DNA from: Mytilisepta virgata
Taxonomy: Eukaryota; Mollusca; Bivalvia; Mytilida; Mytilidae
Direction of reading: 5' to 3'
Assembly: GCA_028015205.1 (NCBI GenBank)
Contig: CM051521.1
Span: 97,130,513 to 97,194,512 of the forward strand
DNA: 64,000 nt
Both the position numbers and the translations under genes were made by a program. Position 1 is the first letter of the stretch, and the number at the start of each line of letters is the position of its first letter. Below the pieces are notes generated by a model. It searched no databases. It worked only from the letters and a program-made list of their open reading frames with translations, and was not told where the DNA came from. Of this stretch, positions 42,891 to 53,814 are shown one piece after another.

Positions 42891-45035
42891 CATATCCTTT
42901 ACTATATTTCAAGTAAGAATGCATGTATAATTTTGCATGTATTTAAATGGGCATACATGAATACATTATATCTTGCAAATGTTATTTGTGTACACCACCA
43001 TTTAACAAATTCTTACCACTTATATCACATACAACTGATGTTACCAAATTAAGTTTCTAAATATACCACAGAATGGTTCCTTGTATGTGCAGGGTATATG
43101 CAAAATTTAAGTCGGGGGGGGGGGGGGGGGGGGGGGGGGAGGTGGTATCTGTCAAAACAGAAAAAAACACAAAAAAACATAATATTTACATTAAAAAATA
43201 ATTAATTCATAAGTTACAAGTTTTCTACTACATTGTAACTATGCTTATTTATTTATGGAAGGGAAAGGAATTTAAAAGGAAATAATGCTCCAAATTACAT
43301 TATTTGTATTAAAGAATTCAAGTTTTAGAATGTAAATAAAAAAATCTGGATTAAAAATTACTTTGACATATATTTTGAAAAATAAAATATGCAATCATAT
43401 ACAGGATCATAGATACTGCAAAAAAAAAAAAAGCATGTAAAACATTTCAAGGATCAATTTTCACCTTCCTAATAAATAAATAAATTATGGTTGCTCCTAT
43501 AAAGTACAAGTTGACTGATGTATACATGTACATAATATCTTTTATTTCAAACAAAACAAAAAAATATCATAATACAGAGCTCTCAGATTTAGAAATTATT
43601 TTTTTTTATTATTTAATTAGTCACGTGTAAAATCAAGATATGGTGAGCATCACAATAACCAAGCAAGGCTTGCATTTCTAGAAATACAGTATCCTGTATT
43701 ATAAAAATAACTTGTTTATGAATTGCATAAAGTATTCTTTTTCTATTACCAATTTCTCATGGTAAACAATAAGGTCTTAGTTTACAGTAAAAAAAAATGA
43801 ACGAATGCAATTTAAATCTAAACAAATATCAGAAATTCTAAATTGATCAAAACAATATTTTTAAACAGGTTAAAATTTCCATAAGACTGCATCAAAGAGT
43901 AAAATAAACAAATGTAAAGCTTAAGTAATCCTTCCTGTGCAGCAGGCTTTTTTTTAACCTATTTTTATGTTCACTATTAACAACTTTTGCATGTGCTTTA
44001 ATTCCATAGTTTAAAAAAAGCTTTTACTTCAAATTTACTATTTAGTGCTTATGAAATGTAATTTGGTTGAGATATATATCTATATGTTATCTGCCTTGGG
44101 AGTTAACGCTTGATTTTGAGTACAAGATAACATTTATCGATGAGAAAAAATATACTTTTACCCATTATTAGAACTGGAACAAAATCATCATCTTCTCACT
44201 TTCTTTCTCCTCGCAATCGTTTATTTCGTGATTCAGCAACAAATCAAGAGAGTCCTCTTATTCTTCATACAGGATATATCGTTTGCAATATTTACAGCCA
44301 TTTTCACTTGGAAATTTATTAACTTCACTAGATTAATCGTACATTCTTGAGCGTAATTGTTGAAACTCACATGTAAGTCGGTTCAAAAGTCGGCACGTCG
44401 TAATAATCTGAAAACCGATCTCCGGAAAGCTATTTACGCTGCCGCACATGTTTAAGTTTAACCGGCAGTTGCAACGCCATCAAAGGGTCAATATCTGAAA
44501 ACAAAAGTGTTTTGAAAAGCTTGTAAACTGGAGAAAAAAATGTTCGATTTAGATTTTCCTATTTCGATTTGCAATTTTAAAAATTTGAAGTAAATTTAAA
44601 AGATAGAGAAAAACGAGGGAATTCTTCTGCATTAACTAGATTATTTCATCCGCAAAAATGATAAATCTAGATCTTTTTAAGATATATTATATCACAATAA
44701 AAGTCTGTTTCTGCACTTTAGAGTACACTTTTCATATTGTGAATTATTAATCAAACGACTGAGAATATACGCTTCAAGTACATCGGACATCGTTGTAAAA
44801 TTGCAGATGAAAATTGAATAAGTGTAGCAACGTTTACACCATAATAACTCGTCTTTTTACAAACAAATATTTTATAGAATTATAATCACGTGAAAAAGGA
44901 AATTATTGGCTTTAAATCAAGCCCTTTCTGGCCAAACTCCGTTGAGTATTGAGGCAATTATCAAGTTTTTGTTGGAATGATACTACACGTTGAACGCTTA
45001 CCGGTCAAATTTGACCGGTACAAACGTTAAAGGGT
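42891..45035. other. AT-rich intergenic stretch
   Basis: Contains the G26 run but no supported gene. The 44,140-44,322 frame (60 codons) has no motif. Confidence 0.4.
43114..43139. repeat. G26 homopolymer
   Basis: 26 consecutive G on the + strand. Length may be affected by sequencing. Confidence 0.9.
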
Positions 45036-45435
45036 TAATATTATTATTAGTTTTGAATTTTGCTGAATACTGGTAATTTCTGTAAATAATCAATGAATAA
45101 TCATGTCAGACAAGTCTGACGACTGGGTTGGCGAATGCCCTCGAGGACCTAGGATCCACCATGCAGAGGCATCGTCCCAGGAGTTTCAAAATAACAATCC
45201 AAGGATACTAATATTAGATATAGTAAAACTGACAGTTGTCGGGACACTGAACAAAACGAATTTTGCAAAAATAGGTACATGTATTTATAAAACTAGTGGA
45301 CTACACATTGCCAAACAAATGTTGATGAAAATATGTTCAAGAGTATTCTCTATTAACAAGGCTCCTTCAACTGTTAGAGAAAAATATAAAGTGCATAATG
45401 TAATTAAAATTCCAGCCTTCTCACCTTATTAATGG
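45036..45435 (+). repeat. dispersed repeat family R, copy 2, with open frame
   Basis: From about 45,060 it matches 61,680-61,840. The frame at 45,103-45,432 (109 codons) starts MSDKSDDWVGE and contains HHAEASSQEFQNNNP, nearly the same as the frame in the 61.7-kb copy. After about 45,225 the two copies diverge. The product is unrecognised and may be a remnant of a mobile-element or multi-copy gene. Confidence 0.65.
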
Positions 45436-46244
45436 ATGCCTTTCCGGGTATCACCAGCTCAATTTGCAAGTATTTCGATACTAGACAGAGATTTAAAATT
45501 ATCTTTGTATAATAAGTGTATAGTAATGAGTTTCTCCCTGTCCTTACATGTGTATTGCTGCACCGTATTGGTCATTTGACATTTGAATCGGTTCTTTAGC
45601 ATTTTGGATTAAAGTTTTCAACCTTTTCGGTATTTAGCATAACTGACGAGTTGTAATTCGGCTCATCATGTGCATCAAAATTGGTATCAAGAATAGTTTG
45701 GTACCATCTGGCTCTTGTGAAATTCGTCGTTTTAGTGTAAATTATTTGTTGATTGTTACATGGGAATTCGATTTATTTATTTATATTGGATCTCAATCAT
45801 AAAGTTTCCTTGTATGATTTTTGGTATGATTGTTTGGCAGTATTTGATATTTCTGTTCCGAGAATTGCAATATGTTCTTGTCTGGTGACGTTTTTTTAAA
45901 ATTTACCATGCAAGAAAAGGTGTTTTTATTTCTTTTTATTTGAAGCTTTCATTTTTACTTGAACAATGTAAAAAACACAATGTGCACAGATTTCAAAACA
46001 TTGTCGGATTTGTGCATATAGGCGACAGAATGAAATTTAATTGGAGACATTCCAGATTAGAACATTACAATTAAATGACACTTAAGTACAGTTACAGATA
46101 TGAAACATAATCATTATATTTTACAAAAAAAAATGTATTTTCGATAATCAACTTTCCCAATTACCAGACTCTTCGACTTAAAAATACTTAGATTGTGATT
46201 GAACTTTCAATTGAAAAATGCTGAAATCAATAAGAGACACCATG
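45436..46244. other. AT-rich intergenic stretch
   Basis: No supported gene or repeat boundary. Confidence 0.4.
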
Positions 46245-46380
46245 TAAAGTTAAGTTTTGGATAGAAAACCTTAATTCACATAGTCTTTTCTTGACTAGTA
46301 CACCCCCCCCCCAACTTTCATCTCTTAACTTAATTTTGCAAATATTGATTAACGGACAATGAATATGCACCTAATTATTC
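46245..46380. repeat. partial copy of the 57.9-kb inverted-repeat element
   Basis: 'GGATAGAAAACCTTAATTCA', then CATAGTCTTTTCTTGACTAG, C10 and CTTAACTTAATTTTGCAAA, parallel the left half of 57,934-58,296. The right half is missing. Confidence 0.45.
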
Positions 46381-47192
46381 GAATTCATTTTATTAGTACT
46401 ACAGATTTCCTTGTTTCTGCTCCACAATGGGTGTTATATTTTCTTTCTCGTACTGTTTCAGATATGAGAAACACTGGTGAGAATTAAGTGGTTGAAAGTA
46501 ATGTTTGACATGCTAAATTTTAAAAACCAATGAACTATGTGCATCCACAAATTATATGAATTTTTTTTATCCTAAATCGATCTTTTCTTGTCGCTATAGT
46601 ATAGTCCGATAAAATTTTAATTTTATATCTTTGTTTTTAAATTATCATTTATTACATTTTGATTTTTTGTTTGTGTGTGTTTTTGTTTGTTTGTTATTTA
46701 TTTTTATTTTAAAGTTAAAAAAAATTTATCATTTGATTTTAAAAATCAATTTAGTCGTTTGTCATCGCTGTCGTTTACACCGTCTTCATCAGCGCACGTA
46801 ATTTGCGTAATCATCCATATATGTAACTTATACTCATGGGTATTAAAAATAACATACAAAAATCAATTTTGTATTGTTAGGATAATTATTCTAACCTTCA
46901 GTCTGGCAGTTTTGTCCGACATTTCAAATACAAAAATCTGTATATATGCATGTGTTGATATGTTTTAAACAAAGGTAAGGGTATGTCTTTCGCTGGACTG
47001 TATGTCATAATACTATAATTATTCCGTTAGAAAGAATAACAAATTTTTCATTGTTTTACTTGTAACTTGATACTTTTAATGAATGAAGCAATTTGAAAAT
47101 AAAATCCAGGCAACCCGGCGAATTTAATGAAAAGTCGAAGATGGAACATCATCTGCAATCGAATATTGTAGAATTGGGGAAAAAAACAGTTT

Positions 47193-47450
47193 GTACTGAA
47201 AACTGAGGATCCGGTATCTCTTGTCCTTCATGTATACCTCGCTGTAATCTTTAGAATTGATCCACTCCTTAAATTCTTGGAAAGTAAATTTACAAAACTC
47301 GAGATAATTTAGTTTAAAGACATTGGTGGTAATTTTATTCTCTAAAAAATTTAGTTCTTGTTTTGGTGTTAATATTGTCGACCAGTCAGTTTTTTGGTAA
47401 TGAGCCGGTATCTTGTGAATCGTATAATTGGTTTCAATGAATGTTTCTTG
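47193..47450 (-). pseudogene. coding-like remnant of unknown family, minus strand
   Basis: Read on the minus strand, about 85 codons are open with balanced, non-repetitive composition unlike the AT-driven frames nearby. The frame includes IHKIPAHYQKTDWSTILTPK, KLNYLEFCKFTFQEFKEWI and DYSEVYMKDKRYRIL. It has no early ATG, so it is probably an exon or a piece of a broken gene or mobile element. Just upstream (minus strand), a second frame has HEFCKEFKKHS, suggesting a frameshift near 47,450. No family was recognised. Confidence 0.45.
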
Positions 47451-48329
47451 AATTCCTTACAAAATTCATGAGTTTGTGGTATATGTTAAGGACAAATTTC
47501 TGTCCTTGGATGTTTTATGTAATGATATACCTTTTGCGGAGCCAGGTAAACGGATATTTGCAACAGTAATGTCGAGTTTTATGCAGGAACCACATCAAAT
47601 TAATATGGTAATTGCCATTCTAATGCAATCTAATAAATAAAGGTTTTTTTTAATATTTTCAATTTGTAGGTGAAAATAAAATAAAAAAACTTGAAATTAC
47701 GTGTGCGAAGTTCGCGCAAAACATCGTGATGTCACTGATAGGCTGAAATTTTGAACAGAGGAATTGGGTAATTTTTCAGTTGACTTCACGCTCTCTTCAA
47801 AATGGGTTGAAATTGAATAGCATTTCCAATGCCCAGTTTCCGATTATTTGTTCTTGTTGTTCAAAATTCAATTCCTCCGAAATACCGGTTTTCAAAATGG
47901 CGACCATGCTTGGTCACAGACAGGTAGAATGTACATTTTAGCCAATCAAATTTCTTGTTACATTCTCATTGCATCAGAATTATACTTATCCCGGCTTAGT
48001 ACAAATCTTGTACTGTGATTATTCAATGAACCCATTTCCCCAGACCCTGGGGAACTTTTTATTATTATTATTATTATGACGTGGCGCTCGAGACGTTGAG
48101 CGGCAAATATGATTTCGTCGATATCCTTTGATATGACAATGAAAACGTCTTATATTCCGATACCTGTAGGGTTCTACTAAAGGTAGTACCCGACACCTGG
48201 TAAAAAGTATGCGAAATTGACATATTTCACTTTAGCTTTTTCCTATAATTAGAAAAACGTTCTATGTTGTGTCTGATTTTTTTTTTTTAAATCGCCAGAT
48301 TGGGGCTGAAACCGGGTATAAAATTGTCA

Positions 48330-48447
48330 TCTATGTTCGTATCCGTAGATATGAAGATTTTAACACCATTCTGTACTCTTCGTCTCATGGTGTGCTAGAG
48401 TATTTCAGGGTGTTAAAATCTCCATATTTACGGATACGAACGTAGAT
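48330..48447. repeat. foldback element with about 38-bp arms
   Basis: Left arm 48,330-48,367 and right arm 48,409-48,447 are near-complementary. Arm words are ATCTATGTTCGTATCCGTA and GATTTTAACACC. Confidence 0.75.
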
Positions 48448-48562
48448 AGCTTATATTCTCTTATTATTGACCGGTGTAACTCTCGTACTAAAACCAAACG
48501 TGAAGTTCGAGAGGTTAAGAAGTTTCTGTCTGTTTCACACGTAAGAACCTTTGGGATATTGT

Positions 48563-48598
<36 letters not shown>
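48563..48598. repeat. (TC)n microsatellite
   Basis: About 18 CT/TC units without interruption. Confidence 0.9.
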
Positions 48599-48601
<3 letters not shown>

Positions 48602-48606
48602 CTTAT

Positions 48607-48655
48607 CTTTGACGTATCAGGTTTTTGAAGTTAGTCAAACAATTACCCCTCAGTT
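48607..48655 (+). repeat. direct repeat flanking the tandem-core element, left
   Basis: It starts TCTTTGACGTATCAGG and matches 50,630-50,678 with only a few differences. Confidence 0.75.
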
Positions 48656-48685
48656 TACTGATTTAGTTTGTACATACTCCTTATT

Positions 48686-50629
48686 AGCGCACCTGGCCTA
48701 AAAGGCCATGTGAGCTTTTTTCATCACTTGGCGTCTGTCGTCGTTAACAATTTTTCAAACATCTTCTCCTCTGAAACTACTGAATGGATTTGGATAAAAC
48801 TTAGCATGATTGTTCCTTAGGGTATCCTGCACAAAGTTTATGCTTCGATTTTTGATCCGTTGAAAAACATGGCCACTGTTACTAAAAATAGAACATAGGA
48901 GTCAAACAACATTTTTTTGCAAATATCTCAAAAATCATTAGGTTATGGCAAATTCTGGCAGGTTGAAAGTGTTCAGCATGATGAGAGTTACCTGTGTGCA
49001 TATTTTCGTGAAAATCTGTCAACTGATGTTAGAGTTATTGCCCTTTTTTGACATTTTTGGCTTTTTTTTATGTTATTATTTCAAAAATCTTCTCCTCTGA
49101 AACTACTGAATGGATTTGGATAAAACTTAGCATGATTGTTCCTTAGGGTATCCTGCACAAAGTTTATGCTTCGATTTTTGATCCGTCGAAAAACATGGCC
49201 ACTGTTACTAAAAATAGAACATAGGGGTCAAACAACAGTTTTTCGCAAGTATCTCAAAAATCATTAGGTTAAGGCAAACTCTGGCAGATTGAAAGTGTTC
49301 AGCATGATGAGAGCTACCCGTGTGCTGATTTTCGTGAAAATCTGTCAACTGGTCTTAGAGTTATTGCCCTTTTTTGACATTTTTGGCTTTTTTTAATGTT
49401 ATTATTTCAAAAATCTTCTCCTCTGAAACTACTGAATGGATTTGGATAAAACTTAGCATGATTGTTCCTTAGGGTATCCTGCACAAAGTTTATGCTTCGA
49501 TTTTTGATCTGTAGAAAAACATGGCCACTGTTACTAAATATAGAACATAGGAGTCAAACAACAGTTTTTCGCAAGTATCTCAAAAATCATTAGGTTACGC
49601 CAAATTCTGCAGGTTGAAAGTGTTCAGCATGATGAGAGCTACCTGCGTGCTGATTTTCGTGAAAATCTGTCAACTGATGTTAGAGTTATTGCCCTTTTTT
49701 GACATTTTTGGCTTTTTTTATGTTATTATTTCAAAAATCTTCTTCTCTAAAACTACTATTCAAAATCAAATGAAACTTGGTAAGATTGTTCCTTAGTGTA
49801 TCCTGCAAAAAGTTAATGCTTGGATTTTTGATTGGTTGAAAAACATGTCCGCCATTACTAAAAATAGAACATAGGGGTCAAAATGCTGTTTTCTGCTATT
49901 CTTTCCTGAATTATAGAAATAAAATGAAGATGAAAGCTACTTTCAAGGTAAACATGGTATCCTGAGTTGCATGGTGATGATGAAAGTTTGTTTTGGATGG
50001 CCATTTTTAAAATGGCTGCCATTTTCCCGCCATTTTTTACACTTGCTCGGATTTCAACAATATTTGGTTTTTAAAGTAAACATGGTATCCTTAGTGAATG
50101 GTGATGATGAGAATGTTGTATTACAATGATTAAACTTCATAATATGTGAGCTTTTAATTGCCATCACTTGGTGTCTGTCATAATCGTTGTTAACAAATTT
50201 TCAAACATCTTCTCCTCTGAAACTACTAGGGGGATTTGGATGAAACTTAGCATGATTGTTCCTGCAATATTTCCGTTTCAAGTACAATAAAAAGCCTTAA
50301 CCCACAATTTTTACATAACTTCTTTCAAACATTTTAAAAACGAAGACAACATATAGACCAAAAGATTTATACTTGTATTTGAAGATTAATTAAAGCTTGT
50401 ATTTTTTATTATGAATCATCAGATTGACCTTGACTGTATCTTAATCAAGCGTAGGGAGAACTCATGCCCATTTCTTTCCAGAGGTTCTTGAAAGGCTTTT
50501 AAAGGTATTTTCAGCATTTTACATGACTTTTAATACTCAGTTTAATTTACAACAAACATTAATATATTAATTTAGTTTATAGTGCATTGTTTACCAGGTG
50601 AGCGATTCAGGCTCTTGAGAGCCTCTTGT
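48686..50629 (+). mobile_element. hairpin-headed tandem-core element, family c, long copy
   Basis: The head pairs CACCTGGCC with GGCCATGTG (about 48,690-48,712), then has CATCACTTGGCGTC. Three near-identical core units start at 48,762, 49,088 and 49,414 (326 bp each). Each has CTTCTCCTCTGAAACTAC, GGATAAAACTTAGCATGATT and GAGTTATTGCCC. A diverged unit starts at 49,738. A second head (GTGAGCTTT ... GCCATCACTTGGTGTCTG, from 50,147) and a further partial unit follow. The end carries GGTGAGCGATTCAGG and a hairpin AGGCTCTTGAGAGCCT. Layout suggests a Helitron-related, non-autonomous element. The 49,614 frame is repeat translation. Confidence 0.7.
48762..49737 (+). repeat. 326-bp tandem repeat, three units
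   Basis: Unit starts at 48,762, 49,088 and 49,414. The units differ by a few substitutions and small indels, so expansion is recent compared with the 148-156-bp units of the 20.3-kb relative. Confidence 0.85.
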
Positions 50630-50678
50630 CTTTGACGTATCAGGTTTTTGAAGTTCGTCAAATAATTAACCCTCAATT
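50630..50678 (+). repeat. direct repeat flanking the tandem-core element, right
   Basis: Partner of 48,607-48,655. It begins immediately after the element's CCTCTTG end. Confidence 0.75.
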
Positions 50679-52665
50679 CCATCTATCTATACTTCCTCAG
50701 AAATTTATGTAGGTATATTATGGAACATAAATTATTTTTAAGATTGCCATTCCAACTTTGGTTGGTTTTCTGGAAGACTCACATCGCATATTTATTTTGA
50801 AAAGTTAAATATCAAGCACATATGGTTAAGTTATCCTTAGACAAAATTCATCATAAAGTTAGGACACCCGGAACCATGTACTAGGACAATCCTAATAGTT
50901 AAAATATAATTAGTAGGGTTCATAATGGCACTGTTTACATTCTCTTAGGTGAAAGAAGTGCTAGCATACCATCTCTAAAGAAATTAATTATTATTTAACT
51001 TTAATATGGGTTATTAATTGGGAGGGGGAGGGGTGTGGACAAGGAAATGATCCTTAAAAAGTTTCGCCGCATACATGAGCCAAACTTTTTTTTTAAAAAT
51101 ATACAATGATTTATATTACATCCATGCAATGTAATATTAATTCCTGTCCTTTTCCCTAAACTTTAATGGTTGTTCCATTTTAATAGATTTTCTGAAGTAA
51201 TAGATAAAAAATCTGTACTAAAATTCTATTATAATTATATTATTATTTCAGATAATCATATTCAAATGCATAAACCATGTGTCAAAGTTAAATTTGGTAA
51301 TAAACATTATTGTTTGTGAAATATGTTCACTTTCGTGCCCATAATACGAAACATTTATTCAACACGATAAACTATTCAAACAGTTCAATAATAACTTAAA
51401 GTCTTTATAATAAAATTAAGGGCCGTCTAAGGGACAATAAGTAACAGAGTACTTGAAGTTGCATGATTGACAGAAAATTATAGACAACTGCAGTTACACG
51501 ACAGAAAACATTTTCTATAAATAAATAAATCATGATTATCTAAAATATAAAGACTCATGGCATATTAACATGTAAAAATTTGCCAACAGACTTTAATATA
51601 TCAGGATCTTCACAATTGAGACTATAATATGACCTTTGTCTACCTGATAAATTTGTGAAGGGAGGAACTTTTGATGGTATCGACGTACTAAATAGGTCCC
51701 CAGGAGGACCAGTATCGGATATAAAATGTCGTCATATAAGACCAGTATATGATATAAAATAGTAAAAAAGAAATATTTATAAACGGGGTGAGGTCACAGG
51801 GTATCTGCATATACTCACATAACTTATATTTTATGTATAAATAATGTAACATTATCTGCGCCGTATGTGGGGTTTTAACCCATTAAGAAAATACATGTTA
51901 TATTAAGTACATAAAATATGAAATATTTGTGATTTGTACAGATTCAGAAAGTCATTCTCTTTAAACTCTTTAAGAAATTAATGCTATATATAGACGATAA
52001 TCATGGATGAATACTTTTTTTATGTATTGCAAGTAAAATAACAATGATAAAAATAACAATAAATGCTAACATGGTAGATATACATTTTAATGAGATGACG
52101 TAAAAACATATGATACCAATTTGAATTGTTAGCTGCACATATCCACAATTAATTTTCTCAAAGTTGCTTAAAGTAAAATGATAGATATGCGAAATATATT
52201 CATAACAGGGTTTCTTTTACTACATGATAAAGTTAAAACGAGGTTGGGTGCATGGTGGATTTATTGTTAAATAAGGTAAGTAGACATCAGTATGGAGGGA
52301 TATATTTATAGGAGAGATAAAAGTCTGATGAAAACGATGAAATTATGGAAATTGTATTCATATTTATAAATAAATTTTATTTGCCTTGAAGTCTCAAGTA
52401 ATTTGTCTTTGTCTTCTAATTTTTTGGATCTCCACTAAATGTTTGCCTTGATACACTTATTGGTACCTACAGTGATGCATTTTATTCTTGACAAAAGAAA
52501 TACCCTAACATTACAATGAGTATATTTAAGCCTATTTTTTGGATAAAGACTAATTCCTTCTATGACAGATATTGGGTTTACAATTTACTTAATGGCAGAA
52601 TTTATACCAGAAATACACCAGCTGGTGATGTGTTCATATAAAAATTTATAGAACAATTCTTTTAG
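50679..52665. other. AT-rich intergenic stretch
   Basis: About 2 kb without a supported gene, RNA or repeat. Confidence 0.4.
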
Positions 52666-52667
52666 AA

Positions 52668-52918
52668 AGCAATCATTTGATTTTTAGGGGGGGGGGCTAG
52701 GATCAAATGTTAGATCCTGCCTATTTTTTTCATCGAAACTTTGGTCCTGGGTTTTTTTTCGGCCGCTATTGAGGCCTAAATTTTTATTTTCATTTAAACC
52801 CCAAAAATTCCCAAATGACACATGCAGGTCCTGCTTTTTTCACACCTAAAGTGATAATGTCTTATTTACCCCCCCCCCTCCACACACACACCTAGGAATC
52901 AAATGGTTGTTTCCTTAG
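52668..52918. repeat. MITE-like element, AACCATTTGAT-end family, copy D
   Basis: The left end is CAATCATTTGATTTTTAGG plus a G run and GCTAGGATC. The right end is CCTAGGAATCAAATGGTTG after a C run and a short CA run. The interior is shared with copy C. Confidence 0.7.
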
Positions 52919-53676
52919 TTAAATCATTGCAGTGACGATATATTTGACCTTTTTTAATTAATTGGTAGATTATTCTATATATTATAATCATCCATCTTTC
53001 TATTATTTTTTATTTTTATGTCTTTCATATGTTGTAGTATTTATATAGTTATTTTGTATCTTTATATCTTTAACTATATGTGTAGTGGTATTATGTATTT
53101 ATTTTTTGAATTATTATTAGCTAAGCATATTGGACAATCCCAAACCCCTCTATAAAATGTCTTTATATGTATTTGACCCCTTTTAAACTGAATTACTGGG
53201 TATATTATTTTAATTTCAGTACATTTGTTTTAAAGTTCATCTAATGCTTTGGATGCAACATGTAAGTGCAGTTTTATCCAACTATTTAGAAATAATGGGA
53301 GTAGCTATCCAAAGTGGAAAAAAAACAGATAAATATATTTTTAAAGTTTGCGAATAATTTTTAACTTTTTGCCGAACAAACAAGGAAATAATAACTGGGA
53401 AGGATGTTGTAAGTACTTTCGGATATTGCATTTTATATCTCAATAGACTGGTTTGGAGGATGATACACATAAGTACACTGATATAAATTCATCAGTTTTT
53501 TTAAGTTTCATTATTCTATAAAACGACCACAGAGAAAGCAGGAAACTTAAGGTATGTTTTCACATTATCTTGTATTTCAATATTTGATGAAAATTTATCC
53601 TTAGAACCAATTTTAATTCACTATAAATCTATGTATATTAACAGTAAAATTATTTTAATATTGATTTTTTTCTAGG
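52919..53676. other. AT-rich intergenic stretch
   Basis: Nothing supported. The minus frame 53,282-53,470 lacks motifs. Confidence 0.4.
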
Positions 53677-53814
53677 CTGAGATTACGCTGAAATGCAATG
53701 AAAGGATTAAAAAAAATCATTTTTATATTCATATAATAAATAAAATTATTTTCAATGTTAAATTGTTTCCATCAGTGAGATTAAGCTGAAATGCGATGAA
53801 AGAAGTAAAAAATT
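53677..53814 (+). repeat. diverged direct repeat, about 98-bp spacing
   Basis: CTGAGATTACGCTGAAATGC at 53,677 and GTGAGATTAAGCTGAAATGC at 53,775, each followed by a similar GATGAAAG/AATGAAAG and A-rich run. Confidence 0.65.

Noticed and set aside
48762..49737. CRISPR-like or other spacer array
   Set aside because: Units are 326-bp adjacent copies without unique spacers, in eukaryotic intergenic DNA.
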